Of a DNA stretch of 29,205 nt, positions 14,652 to 23,917 are shown piece after piece (position 1 is the first letter of the stretch; every line of letters starts with the position of its first letter). This stretch comes from a virus. The notes beneath the pieces were generated by a model. The model searched no databases and had not been told where the DNA came from. It saw nothing but the letters and a program-made list of their open reading frames with translations. The position numbers and the translations under genes are program-made. Location: positions 1 through 29,205 of IMG/VR virus record IMGVR_UViG_3300024520_000367, one strand, 5' to 3'.

Positions 14652-15095
14652 GTGAACGCCGATGTAATAGACATAGCCGAGTATTTAGAGGGTAACACCT
14701 CGGACCAACTGATCAACAAAGCAGTAAGCGACGGCGCGGTCGAGGGGGCTATAGTTCAATTAAACACGTTTGGACAACTCGGACGCTTTGAGGATTCGAC
14801 AGGCGAAAAGCTCGCCGACATTGGCGGCGAATATTCGACATTTACACAAGAGGCGAAAGGGCTCGGACCGCGAGAGGTTAATCTCGAAGACACTGGCGAT
14901 TACTGGGAGAGCTTCGAAGTTAATCCGATTAACGGGGACGGCTATGAGATCAGCTCGGACCCAATTAAAACGGGCGGCGATAACCTCGAAAATCGTTGGG
15001 GTAAAAATTTGGAGGGTTTAAATAAGGAAAATATTAAAAAGGCTAATGATATTATCGAGGCTAAAATCTGGGCTCAAGCGGAAAAAGCATTATAA
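14652..15095 (+). CDS. Putative tail assembly protein
   Basis: A 147-residue acidic protein beginning with GTG, 15 bases after the terminator T run; no ATG is available in frame near the N-terminus. Recognisable parts are EDTGDYWESFEVNPINGDGY, DPIKTGGDNLENRWGKN, and EGLNKENIKKANDIIEAKIW, the last two typical of small phage structural proteins that carry an L-T/N-x-E-N helix. The bases GGAGGGG directly before the start are too close to serve as a normal Shine-Dalgarno site. It lies where tail assembly chaperones or minor tail proteins are found. Function unproven. Confidence 0.68.
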   Translation: MNADVIDIAEYLEGNTSDQLINKAVSDGAVEGAIVQLNTFGQLGRFEDSTGEKLADIGGEYSTFTQEAKGLGPREVNLEDTGDYWESFEVNPINGDGYEISSDPIKTGGDNLENRWGKNLEGLNKENIKKANDIIEAKIWAQAEKAL

Positions 15096-15108
15096 TTCGC
15101 TTTACAAA

Positions 15109-15558
15109 ATGCCTATTTATAATTGGTTTAAAATGAGATTGAAAAAAGATTTTTCTTATCTCATTAAAGACTCCTCGAAACACGATGAACCGTTATCAGA
15201 GGAGCAAAGCGCATATTTCGAGTCTATTTACTTGGATATGTTAACCGAATTTATAGAGGAATTCGGGCAAAGTAAATCATTAAAAAACGAGTTAGAGACT
15301 AAATCGAAGATAATAGACCTAAATCTCGAATTCTTGGAGACTGGCGATAAATTTATCCTGAATTCAATCGAGAATTTAACTTTTAAGATGCTCAAAAAAC
15401 AGACGGACGAGGTAAACAAGTCGCTCGGAATTGACGAAAAGAAAGAGATGAAAAAAGAGATCGCGACAGTGAGTAAAACACTCGGAAAGCCTATTGATAT
15501 TAAAGCTTTCCCAGTAATCCCTTTTTACACTCAGTTAACGATACAAGACGCTTTATAA
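15109..15558 (+). CDS. Putative tail assembly chaperone
   Basis: A 149-residue, mostly helical, charged protein directly before the tape-measure gene, the usual place of the tail assembly chaperone. Residues such as MPIYNWFKMRLKKDFSYLI, FESIYLDMLTEFIEEFG, and a lysine/glutamate-rich middle region fit a soluble chaperone-like fold. An upstream in-frame ATG at 15046 would extend it into the preceding gene; 15109 avoids this and leaves a 13-base gap. Its stop is 1 base from the tape-measure ATG. The two genes are in frames that do not fit the usual -1 slippage arrangement. Assignment is from position only. Confidence 0.68.
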   Translation: MPIYNWFKMRLKKDFSYLIKDSSKHDEPLSEEQSAYFESIYLDMLTEFIEEFGQSKSLKNELETKSKIIDLNLEFLETGDKFILNSIENLTFKMLKKQTDEVNKSLGIDEKKEMKKEIATVSKTLGKPIDIKAFPVIPFYTQLTIQDAL

Positions 15559-15559
15559 A

Positions 15560-18500
15560 ATGGCTAAGAGAATCACAACCGTAGAATTAAACAAAGGGCT
15601 CAAGGAGGCAAAAGAGGAGGCTCAGGGGCTTTTGCTTGCTTTCGACGGTGCTCTGAAAAATATCCAAGATTTGGCCGCTATTCTTAAAGCGAATAAGGGC
15701 GGGCTAAATTTAGCAGATGCGAAAGACATCGAGAAATTAAATAACGTTTTCAACGAGTCGAACCAGTTAGTAAAACAGCGACAGAAAGCCGACAGCGAAA
15801 GCGCTAAATTAAAGAAGCAATTAAACGCGCTGAGTGACGAGGAGGTCAAGGGGAAAATAAGATTTCAGAAAGCAGCGAGAGAACAAAAAAAGCTTTTAGA
15901 GGCTCAGATTGTACTCGAAAAAAAGCAAATAAAATCACTAAACGATTTAGTCGAGCAAAACAAAGCGCTTAAAACGGTACGCGACAGCCTAGATACTGAA
16001 AAAGAGGCGAAAGAAATCAAGCGTTTAAGCGATCAGATAGATGATAATACGCGAACCCTTGACGAAAACAAGAAAGCGAAAAGAGATCAGAAAGCACTCG
16101 ACGAGGCAATACTCACTCTTGCAGATAGGCAGATAAAAAGCCTCAAAGATTTGAGGGCTCAAAATAAGGCGCTAAAAATCGCCCGTGATAGCTTAGACAT
16201 TGAGGCTGACGCCGACGAGATAAAGAGATTTAATGATCAGATAGACGCCAATACCGAGAAATTAGAGGGGAATTCTGACGCTCAGGCTCAGCTAAAATTC
16301 AGAATCGGTAATTATCGAGAGGAAGTAAGCGCCGCAATTAAGGACAATGTAAATTTCGGCGAATCTTTCGGCGCTATTGGTGCGTTAATCCAAGGGCTCG
16401 CGACCAAGGTTGGGAATTTACGACAGGAACAAAAGGAACAAGAGGACCAAACCGATCAGAACGCTAAAGGGCTGAGGAAATTCGGAAACGCTGCCAAGGT
16501 AGCTGGGAAAGCCTTAATCGCCAGCGGGATTGGTGCTCTCGTTTTAGTCCTCGGTACGCTTTTAAATCAGTTTAGGAGTACGCGAGAGGGTGCGAAACTG
16601 TTCCAGCAAGAGACGGCAAAAGCCTTAACAGCCGTTAAGGTTGTCGGAGGTTTTGCGATTGATTTTATCAGAAATAAATTCAATCAACTGGAGGCGAATA
16701 TGAAAATATTTAGTTTCAATATAACGAAGGCACAAAAAGAACTGCAAATACTTTTTGCAACGATAACAAGGTCGGACACTGGACAGCTAGAAAAAGAAGT
16801 AACAGCCATAAACAAGCTTATCGAGGCTCAAGGAATCGCCGCCACTACAGCGGACGAGAACCTCCTCAAGCTGGAAAAAAGAAGTTTAAGCGACGAACTA
16901 GCCAGCGCTCAGGAGGCCAGTTCGAAGCTAGTCGATAACCAATTCGCCCTTGGAGATGCTACAGCGGTAGCAAATATAGAGATAGCCAAACAGAAAGCTT
17001 TAGAGGAGGCACTCCTCACAATTGCAGACGATGACACAAGAGGATTCAACGAGCGAAACGAGGCAAAACAAAAGCTTTTAAAAATTCAGGCATCAGAAAA
17101 TAGCGCGGGCGCTCTGGCGGTTAAATTAGCTGAGGAGCAACTAAAATTGCAACGAGATACGGTGGCGCTACAGCTACAAGAGTCGGCGGTCGACCCCGCT
17201 ATCGTGGCGAGCCTCAAAGATCAGAGCAGTCTAACGCGGGCCCTAATAGCTGATCAAGAGAGCCTCAAGAAGATAGCCCCCGACGCGCTCACGGCACTAA
17301 GCGACGCCGAGGTCGCTCTGATCGACGCGAGAGGAGAAAGGGCTCAACAACTCCTCGACAATAACGAGAAATTAAGGAAACTATTATTTGACGAGGTTGA
17401 ACAGACTGTCGATTTTTTAATCGATGGAAACGAGCAAATAAAAGTTTCAAATGAAAAGCTAATAAACGACGAGAAAAAGAATCTAGCAACTAGGCGAGCT
17501 CTTTTGCTTGAGACTCAAGAGCTGATCAGAGAATCAAATATCAAAGTTCAAAACGAGATAGCGAAAACGGTCGACGGGGTAACGGGTAAAGATATCGCCA
17601 GCGCTTTCGACGAGGCTCTCAGCGTTGAGGATTTAAACGAGAGGCTCAAAGCGCTGGGCAATGCTGAGATACCTATCACTAGATTATTAGATCTATTCAA
17701 AGAAACGAAAGCACAGGCGAGAGATTTCGAAGATCTAAACAAAACGCTCGACGAGGCAGACGCGAAAGCCGCCGAGGTGAGCGCCGACATAGAAGCACAA
17801 AGAAAAGTACTTTCAAAAGGACGATTTGAAAGTGAGGAGGATTTAAACAAGTCAATCGAAGCGCTGGAGCGTGAAAGGCTCGACAACAAAATCGACCTAT
17901 TAGAGAGGGAAATCTCAGCGCTGGAGGACAATTCGACCGCTCAACTTGAGAAACAGCAAGAGCTCAACGATTTATTAATCGAGGACCAGAAAAAGCATTT
18001 CGCCGATAAACAGGAACTCGAAAAAAAGGACGCCGAGGAAACGAAGAAAAAGCGCGAGGAAACCGAGGAGTTTCTCCGAGATTTAGGAGATCAGACGGCC
18101 GAGGCGTTTTTCAATGCTCAGATACAAAAATCGCAAGCGAGGGAAAAAGAAATTGCCGACGATATCGCGCAAGCTAGATCGAGAAATTCGGAGCTGTTAA
18201 GCCTCAGCGCGAGCGCCGACTCGGTAACATCTCAAAATGCAGCCGATTCGTTAGCGAGACAGAGAGAAATCGAGAGAGAGAAAACGCAAGAGCTGGAGCG
18301 AGAGAAAAAGAAGCAAATCAGATTGGAATTCATTCTCGCGGGATTGAAAGCTTTTAGCAACAACGCAGGGAAACCGAATGCGACAGGTAAAACGGTCGCT
18401 GATTTAGGTGTTTTAATCGCTGGACTCGGAGCGGTAAAAATCAACGCTTTCGACGGGCTCGACAGAATCAACGAGCGCGGCGAGGGTATCGATAATAAAG

Positions 18501-18826
18501 GAGGTATGCTGGCGATAAATCACCCGAATGAGATGATAGTCGAGGAAAAGCTCAATAAAAAAATGGGCTTTCCCTCTCGTTACGATGTAGCGGACGTATT
18601 TACGCGATATAAGGACGGCGAACTGATAGACAGGAACGGAGCCTCTCAGCAATTGCAGCAGGTAATCGTACAGGGGGCCGATAACAGCGCGTTAATTTCG
18701 AAAATGGATGAGATGATAAAGGAGTACAAAAACACCTCTCAGATCAAAGCTATCGTGGACACTCAAAAGGGGTTAATGAAATTAAAAGAGCGCAAAGGAA
18801 ATAGGATAAACGTTTACATTGATTAA
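15560..18826 (+). CDS. Tail tape-measure protein
   Basis: A 1088-residue, predominantly helical and coiled-coil protein, the longest in the window. Residues 1-240 are heptad-rich with an internal duplication. QLKFRIGNYREEVSAAI (245-261) is a motif common in Bacteroidota tape measures. A hydrophobic segment at about 317-337 (ALIASGIGALVLVLGTLLNQ) is of the kind these proteins use to enter the host membrane. Residues 340-930 are long helices rich in Glu, Lys, Ala and Leu. The C-terminal part has short hydrophobic helices and a globular end (AINHPNEMIVEEKLNKKMGF). The protein sets tail length and is ejected ahead of the DNA; at about 0.15 nm per residue, the usual relation, the tail would be near 160 nm. 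No lysozyme or peptidase domain is evident. Confidence 0.93.
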   Translation: MAKRITTVELNKGLKEAKEEAQGLLLAFDGALKNIQDLAAILKANKGGLNLADAKDIEKLNNVFNESNQLVKQRQKADSESAKLKKQLNALSDEEVKGKIRFQKAAREQKKLLEAQIVLEKKQIKSLNDLVEQNKALKTVRDSLDTEKEAKEIKRLSDQIDDNTRTLDENKKAKRDQKALDEAILTLADRQIKSLKDLRAQNKALKIARDSLDIEADADEIKRFNDQIDANTEKLEGNSDAQAQLKFRIGNYREEVSAAIKDNVNFGESFGAIGALIQGLATKVGNLRQEQKEQEDQTDQNAKGLRKFGNAAKVAGKALIASGIGALVLVLGTLLNQFRSTREGAKLFQQETAKALTAVKVVGGFAIDFIRNKFNQLEANMKIFSFNITKAQKELQILFATITRSDTGQLEKEVTAINKLIEAQGIAATTADENLLKLEKRSLSDELASAQEASSKLVDNQFALGDATAVANIEIAKQKALEEALLTIADDDTRGFNERNEAKQKLLKIQASENSAGALAVKLAEEQLKLQRDTVALQLQESAVDPAIVASLKDQSSLTRALIADQESLKKIAPDALTALSDAEVALIDARGERAQQLLDNNEKLRKLLFDEVEQTVDFLIDGNEQIKVSNEKLINDEKKNLATRRALLLETQELIRESNIKVQNEIAKTVDGVTGKDIASAFDEALSVEDLNERLKALGNAEIPITRLLDLFKETKAQARDFEDLNKTLDEADAKAAEVSADIEAQRKVLSKGRFESEEDLNKSIEALERERLDNKIDLLEREISALEDNSTAQLEKQQELNDLLIEDQKKHFADKQELEKKDAEETKKKREETEEFLRDLGDQTAEAFFNAQIQKSQAREKEIADDIAQARSRNSELLSLSASADSVTSQNAADSLARQREIEREKTQELEREKKKQIRLEFILAGLKAFSNNAGKPNATGKTVADLGVLIAGLGAVKINAFDGLDRINERGEGIDNKGGMLAINHPNEMIVEEKLNKKMGFPSRYDVADVFTRYKDGELIDRNGASQQLQQVIVQGADNSALISKMDEMIKEYKNTSQIKAIVDTQKGLMKLKERKGNRINVYID
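15926..16273 (+). repeat. Internal duplication within the tape-measure gene
   Basis: Residues 123-170 and 191-238 of the tape measure are clearly related, e.g. QIKSLNDLVEQNKALKTVRD against QIKSLKDLRAQNKALKIARD, and EIKRLSDQIDDNT against EIKRFNDQIDANT. The period is 68 residues (204 bases). Confidence 0.85.
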
Positions 18827-18827
18827 G

Positions 18828-20495
18828 ATGCTGGAGAATTGGAAGATTGATAATAAGAGCGTTACGCCGCCGTTAGAAAGTGAGAATTTAACGATAGACC
18901 TCTCTTTTAAAAAGGGTACTCTGTCAGAGTCTCAGCCCGTCCTATCGTTTGACTCAATAGTCCTGACTAACAGCTCCAAAAATGCGTATATTTGCGCGAG
19001 AGAAAAAAATGGGCCTTATCAAGAGATACCCGTCAGCTTTTCCTTTCAAAATAAAGACCTGTTTAACGGCTATTTAACCGAGCCGAATTTCTTACTACAG
19101 CTCGATCAGATAGAAGTTAAACCAGTTTCAAAAGAAAGCACTGACGGACTAGTCGAAAAACTGAGCGCTATCGAATCGAGCTTGCTCAAAGACTTGTATA
19201 ATTATCAAGAACTGGAGTTTTTAGTCGAAAAAGTAGATATTAAACCCGAATTACTGCAGTTACAATTAAGCTCTCTCTTTTACGCTTACGTTTTGTATAC
19301 TCAGATCAAGGAACTAAACGTATTAATCAGCGAGGCCGTTGAGGCTACTGTAAACGCCGCGCCACCGGGGCTTTCGTTCGGTTCGATAGTCGCTTTAGTT
19401 TTAAAAATATTGATTCAGGCCGTATTCGTAGCGATTACAGTCATCCAATTAATAAAGTATGCGAAACAGGCGAAAGAGTTATTGATCCCTAAAAAGAAAC
19501 TAACGAAAGTAATCAGCCTTTTTGAGCTTGCTCGCGCTCCTCTCGCTTACATCGGCTATGATCTAGTGACCGATATCGACGACATGCACAGGATAGGACA
19601 CTGGGCGTCTGGAAACGTAGACAAAGACGAGTATTATCCACGATCTAGCGATCGATGTGGATCAGCTCTCGGCGCTCTTAATTTCATAGTGGAAAAATTC
19701 TCGGCGAGGGTGTTTGTACGCGGTAATACTGTTTTTATAGTCAATTATTACAGCCCTCTCTTTTTCAATAGTTCGGGGTATGTTTTGGATGATTTCCCGC
19801 GCGGCGATTACGAGGAGAATCTCGACGATATGGTCGGAACTCGCGAGCATATTTATTCGGTAGATTTCGAGGATCAATGGACCCTCGAAAATTTCAAGGG
19901 GACTGAGTATAAAATCAGAGCGAATATATCAGACCCTAAAAAATCAACTATCAAGGGATTGAGCCAGAAAAACTATCAAGTGGCTTTGTGCAATCGAAAA
20001 GATGAATTAAACGCGCTCGAAAAGTTGTGGATGCAGTTCGTCAGCCTAGTAAAATTAACCGTCGACGCGCTAGGAGGAAATTCTGGAAATCTGAAAATAC
20101 CGAATCGAATAGGAATGGCTAAAGTGTCAACGGAGAATTTAGGGATTGCCAAAATTGTTTGGTTTAACGCTAAGAGATTGCCGTCGAATCATCGCGAGCA
20201 ACTCAGCGCGAAATCTGACGAGGAAAAATTCCATTTTATAGAGTCTCACGTCAGAAATCCAAGGGCAAAAACTCGTATTTATGGAGCGAAAACCGAGATG
20301 ATCCAAAAGTATAATTTTAATTCGCTAAATTGTAACCTAAACAACAATATCGTTTTTACTCCAGAGGGGACGGCGGGAACGTTAAACAGTGTAAAATGGA
20401 AAAAGTCCAAAGATAACGCTGCTTTAATTTTCGAAATTGAGGACGTAAACAGGCCGACAAAATTAATCGAAACTTTTGACGAACCAGAGAAATGA
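18828..20495 (+). CDS. Putative tail hub / distal tail protein
   Basis: A 555-residue protein directly after the tape measure, the position of distal-tail and hub (gp27/gpD-like) proteins. The N-terminus (MLENWKIDNKSVTPPLESE) starts beta-rich. Residues 140-175 are helical, and 183-209 form a strikingly hydrophobic stretch (FGSIVALVLKILIQAVFVAI). Beta-rich domains follow, with FSARVFVRGNTVFIVNYYSP and DMVGTREHIYSVDFEDQW. An in-frame TTG at 18819 lies within the tape-measure gene; ATG 18828 is one base after that stop and is preferred. The next gene starts in an ATGA overlap. The hub role is inferred from order and general pattern. Confidence 0.72.
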   Translation: MLENWKIDNKSVTPPLESENLTIDLSFKKGTLSESQPVLSFDSIVLTNSSKNAYICAREKNGPYQEIPVSFSFQNKDLFNGYLTEPNFLLQLDQIEVKPVSKESTDGLVEKLSAIESSLLKDLYNYQELEFLVEKVDIKPELLQLQLSSLFYAYVLYTQIKELNVLISEAVEATVNAAPPGLSFGSIVALVLKILIQAVFVAITVIQLIKYAKQAKELLIPKKKLTKVISLFELARAPLAYIGYDLVTDIDDMHRIGHWASGNVDKDEYYPRSSDRCGSALGALNFIVEKFSARVFVRGNTVFIVNYYSPLFFNSSGYVLDDFPRGDYEENLDDMVGTREHIYSVDFEDQWTLENFKGTEYKIRANISDPKKSTIKGLSQKNYQVALCNRKDELNALEKLWMQFVSLVKLTVDALGGNSGNLKIPNRIGMAKVSTENLGIAKIVWFNAKRLPSNHREQLSAKSDEEKFHFIESHVRNPRAKTRIYGAKTEMIQKYNFNSLNCNLNNNIVFTPEGTAGTLNSVKWKKSKDNAALIFEIEDVNRPTKLIETFDEPEK

Positions 20496-20695
20496 CACTA
20501 CCTGACTTAGGCCCTTTATTAGAGGCTATGAAAGCGAACTTAAAAAAAACTCACTCAGAGCTAATGTCTGGAATGACTCCAGAGCAAAGAGAGGATACTC
20601 AGCAAAAAATCGACGCCGAGGTCGACAAGTTCAACGACGAACACGGGAGCGCTGGAGGCATGAATGATTTTATATCCGAAATTTACAGTAAATAA
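20492..20695 (+). CDS. 67-residue hypothetical protein
   Basis: A small acidic helical protein that starts in the ATGA overlap with the hub-like gene and ends in a TAATG overlap with the next gene. It holds two short helices around MTPEQREDTQQKIDAEVDKF and no cysteines or membrane segment. Unrecognised; coupling on both sides supports its reality. It may be a chaperone for one of the large tail-tip proteins beside it. Confidence 0.68.
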   Translation: MTLPDLGPLLEAMKANLKKTHSELMSGMTPEQREDTQQKIDAEVDKFNDEHGSAGGMNDFISEIYSK

Positions 20696-22644
20696 TGGCT
20701 ATCAGAGCGCAATTTCAGAGCAGAAAATTTTTTACTCAAACGAGGAACGGCGAGGATTTATCACTAAATCAAAGCGAGTTTACTAATAATTTAAGAGCTA
20801 ACCCTTTAGAAAAAATCAAATTCTTAGGCGAGGTAATAATATACCAAGTTATCCAGCTAAGCGATTATTTTATCAATTTTGCGGGCGCTGGCGGTTACGG
20901 AGATCCGACATTTGTTGTGGGTCCAATTAATGACGATTTTACCATACAAAGCGAATCATCGGATTTCTCGAAGCTGTCTGTCGGCGATGAGATCAAGGTA
21001 GTTTGGCAAGCTGGAAACGAGCTTAACGGGACTATTACCTCGGTAGATAAAGATTTAATTTTCTGCACTAATGTAAGCGGAAGCCCTTTAATAGACGCGG
21101 ACCAGAATTTAAATAACGGGCTTACTCATGGTGGTGTCGATTATTTGGTGGTTACAAACACTATCAATTACTTGAAGTATAAATGGGGATTTTCAGACCA
21201 GAGCGGCGAGAAGAATACGGCCTCAAGGCTCGACGGGAGGACAAACTCCTTTGAGCTTCCAAACATCGGCGCGGCCTTTCAAGATGCAACGAAGGCGCTA
21301 AAAAACGCCAACGACGACACGCTGAGAATCCGACGCCTTTCGAATGCTCCAATACCTGAAAACAAGTATTTAAATACTAAACTTTTAGCTCAGCGTTTCG
21401 AGATTGAGCACATATTTACGGTCGACGATTACTCGGAGGATGATATCTCAGCCATTGAAAACGGGATAATTCCAGACCGATATCTCGGAGATATTACCGA
21501 GAATTATTTCGCGGCGCTGGAATTCAGAGTCATTGAATCAGCTCCAGAAACGGCGAAACTTTTCGAATATCAAGACGATTCTGATATCGGATATTTCTCG
21601 GAAAAATTCAACGAGGGAAAAAACGATTTTACCGTTTCGGATGTAGTCATAACTAGACTATCGAACGGCGATCCTATGGAGGAAATCAGCTCGACAGAGC
21701 CGTCGAAAGTATCGCTGAGAGTATCCTCTGATATCGACGTTTTCGGCGGGTCGATTAATTATAATGTAGTACACAAAACATTATTAACGGCTGACAATTA
21801 CGAATTTAAAGACGAGAATTACGTCGACTTATTCGATTTCGATAGCGTTTACACTTTCGACACAGTACTAGCTAACGGGGTAGTTTTAAAGAATGTTCAA
21901 GCCTCTGGAATTTCACCCGTTGAGGCCGTTATCGAGTTTGAGGTCCACGTCGGGAAAAATTACGACGATACCAAATATTTAACGGCCTTAATAATTAGCG
22001 ACCCGCGAGAGTTGAACGTCTCCAGAAAAACGGTAACGATACCAATTAAAACGGGTATTTATCAAAATGATTTTGATATCGAGGGATTACTCGATAATGT
22101 ATCGATCGAACTTTTTCAGCGAAATTGTGACCCGTACACGGAAAGCGGATTTAGTTCTTTTCCAGTCATACAGGGCGATTTTATTTATACACGCCTTGAG
22201 TTTGAGGTTTTAGGCGGTTTAATTGAATCGATTGAATTACAGACTATTAACAGTGATTTAGACGAGGTCGAAACGCTTACTATTGACGTCTCAGAGATCG
22301 TCGAGATCTCAGGCGAGCAAGAGATAAACACGGTTTTACCTACTCCATACAGTCACGGCCTCGATGGCATCGTGAGAAAAGTATCGTCTGGAGTTTACGA
22401 AGTAATTCACGCCTATAGAGTGCCCTTTGAGAAATTAAACGGGGTTTCTGGATTGAGTGATGTTTTATTCGATCAAACAGAGCCGAATCAAGGGTTTAAC
22501 GAAAGCGTATTTTATCAGCAATCGAAAGGGCTGGGGGTTCACGTAGCGTTTAAAATTGGCATGTTCGCAGAAAATAGATTAACTTACTACAGATATCGAA
22601 CGCCTAATTTAACGGTAATCGATTTTGAGACAAATTTAGGATAA
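20695..22644 (+). CDS. Large tail-tip/baseplate protein, unknown
   Basis: A 649-residue, beta-rich acidic protein (many Asp, Glu, Ser, Tyr and Phe), with no signal peptide or membrane segment. The first third includes SVGDEIKVVWQAGNELNG, which looks like a small beta-barrel, and LTHGGVDYLVVTNTINYLKY. The middle section has IENGIIPDRYLGDITENYF, and the C-terminal third has repeated strand-turn patterns (GVYEVIHAYRVPFEKLNGVS). I do not recognise any enzymatic motif. By place and size it is a baseplate or tail-fibre base protein. It is contiguous with the beta-helix gene that follows (the next ATG comes directly after its stop). Confidence 0.7.
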   Translation: MAIRAQFQSRKFFTQTRNGEDLSLNQSEFTNNLRANPLEKIKFLGEVIIYQVIQLSDYFINFAGAGGYGDPTFVVGPINDDFTIQSESSDFSKLSVGDEIKVVWQAGNELNGTITSVDKDLIFCTNVSGSPLIDADQNLNNGLTHGGVDYLVVTNTINYLKYKWGFSDQSGEKNTASRLDGRTNSFELPNIGAAFQDATKALKNANDDTLRIRRLSNAPIPENKYLNTKLLAQRFEIEHIFTVDDYSEDDISAIENGIIPDRYLGDITENYFAALEFRVIESAPETAKLFEYQDDSDIGYFSEKFNEGKNDFTVSDVVITRLSNGDPMEEISSTEPSKVSLRVSSDIDVFGGSINYNVVHKTLLTADNYEFKDENYVDLFDFDSVYTFDTVLANGVVLKNVQASGISPVEAVIEFEVHVGKNYDDTKYLTALIISDPRELNVSRKTVTIPIKTGIYQNDFDIEGLLDNVSIELFQRNCDPYTESGFSSFPVIQGDFIYTRLEFEVLGGLIESIELQTINSDLDEVETLTIDVSEIVEISGEQEINTVLPTPYSHGLDGIVRKVSSGVYEVIHAYRVPFEKLNGVSGLSDVLFDQTEPNQGFNESVFYQQSKGLGVHVAFKIGMFAENRLTYYRYRTPNLTVIDFETNLG

Positions 22645-23916
22645 ATGGCAAGCTTTAATTTCAGTAATAGATACAGAAAATTTGACGGGAACGGCTTAGA
22701 TGATCACATTTTTTGTGATTTCGGTTGTTTTAACAGGACAGGCGGCGACGATACCACGGGCGACGGTTCTGTCGGAAACCCGTATAAAACGCCCGCCTTT
22801 GCTTTTGCTCAGGCTATAGCTGGCGACACGGTCGTATTTGCTCCAGCTGATATGCAGAATGAGCTCGGTGGCGTTGGTGCTGCCATTGATTTGACGATAG
22901 ATATTACTCTCGCTGGCGATAGCAAAAACCGCGACGTTATATTCAGAGACACCGTAGGTGATAAGGATCTGTTTAACCTGACAAACGGAGCAATCGAAAA
23001 CCTAACCATTATCGGTTACAAAACGCCGTTGGTATTCACCACCTCACAACAGTCCGTGAATGGCTGTACTTTTATTGATAGCGTTGACGGGTTCGTCAAT
23101 TTAACAGGCGGGAACGGGGCGCCAATAGTTTCGAATGTGTTCATAAACAACGACGTTAAATCTCACAGCGAATCAGATTTCACGGGGTTCTCTTTCTTTA
23201 ATTCGAATATAGTCAATGAGATGGCTCAATCGTTTAGAAAGTGCCAATTAAGGCGCTGCTATTTCGACGAGAACTCGATACACATCGAAGGTTCTGGGGC
23301 TGGAGTGAACGAGCTTATTGAGTGTCATGTTTTCGACTTGACAACTTTCGACGGCGGTTTCCCCTTAAGGCTAATACTCGACCCCTCAACAATTGACGAG
23401 CAAGGTTCTCCAGCTTTATTTGTTAGTCCTTCGTTTCTTGATTTCGCAGTGCAAACAGGTAGCCCACTATTACAGACCGTCGATTTTAATATCGGAGACG
23501 TTTATCGGGGTATGTCATTTAGTCCAGATCAAGCGGGTTTCGTAGCTACTGTATTAGCTAATCCTGACATCGAGATCGTCGGGTCAGAATTAAGGCTCGT
23601 CGCGTCCGTCCCGACTGGCGAGAGTAGAACGGTCGAGGGCTTCGAAATAACTGCAAGCGGGATAAATAGACTCTCGACAGCTTACCAAATCGGCGTATCT
23701 AGTAAATGCGATTATGTTTTCGAGGTTCGCGTCGCTGACGTAGCCGCGAATATTGGCGCGGCTATTTGGCAGCCTTGGAAACCCTATCGACTAGGTGAGC
23801 GCATGACTCAAAACCTCGACGGTACGTCTACAGGCGAGGCCGCATATTCTTGGATAGATAACAATAATGTAAATTATAAATTTGCTCAGGGGCGTCTCGT
23901 TTTAACTCAATTGTAA
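22645..23916 (+). CDS. Beta-helix tail protein (putative receptor-binding or tailspike-like)
   Basis: A 423-residue protein. Residues about 34-66 (DDTTGDGSVGNPYKTPAFAF with AIAGDTVVF) are the entry signature of right-handed parallel beta-helix proteins of the pectate-lyase/DUF1565 type. Coils with short repeats follow: DLTIDITLAGDSKNRDVIF, LFNLTNGAIENLTIIGYKT, and VNGCTFIDSVDGFVNLTGG. After about residue 260 the helix gives way to a C-terminal domain ending YKFAQGRLVLTQL, likely a trimerisation or binding part. Such proteins in phages bind or cleave surface glycans, but no catalytic residues can be read here, so binding is the safer statement. It is one of the host-range candidates. Confidence 0.75.
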   Translation: MASFNFSNRYRKFDGNGLDDHIFCDFGCFNRTGGDDTTGDGSVGNPYKTPAFAFAQAIAGDTVVFAPADMQNELGGVGAAIDLTIDITLAGDSKNRDVIFRDTVGDKDLFNLTNGAIENLTIIGYKTPLVFTTSQQSVNGCTFIDSVDGFVNLTGGNGAPIVSNVFINNDVKSHSESDFTGFSFFNSNIVNEMAQSFRKCQLRRCYFDENSIHIEGSGAGVNELIECHVFDLTTFDGGFPLRLILDPSTIDEQGSPALFVSPSFLDFAVQTGSPLLQTVDFNIGDVYRGMSFSPDQAGFVATVLANPDIEIVGSELRLVASVPTGESRTVEGFEITASGINRLSTAYQIGVSSKCDYVFEVRVADVAANIGAAIWQPWKPYRLGERMTQNLDGTSTGEAAYSWIDNNNVNYKFAQGRLVLTQL

Positions 23917-23917
23917 T

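Noticed and set aside
14770-15021. Alternative basic frame within the gene at 14652-15095
   Set aside because: Arg/Ser/Lys-rich composition is typical of a shifted shadow frame. The main frame has family-like features and tight junctions.
15046-15095. Programmed frameshift between the genes at 14652 and 15109
   Set aside because: Tail assembly chaperone pairs usually use -1 slippage. Here the second frame is +1 (or -2) relative to the first, no clear slippery heptamer is seen, and a good ATG at 15109 follows the first stop.
17548-17931. 127-codon minus-strand frame opposite the tape measure
   Set aside because: Ser/Leu-rich antisense of coiled-coil coding sequence; no independent support.
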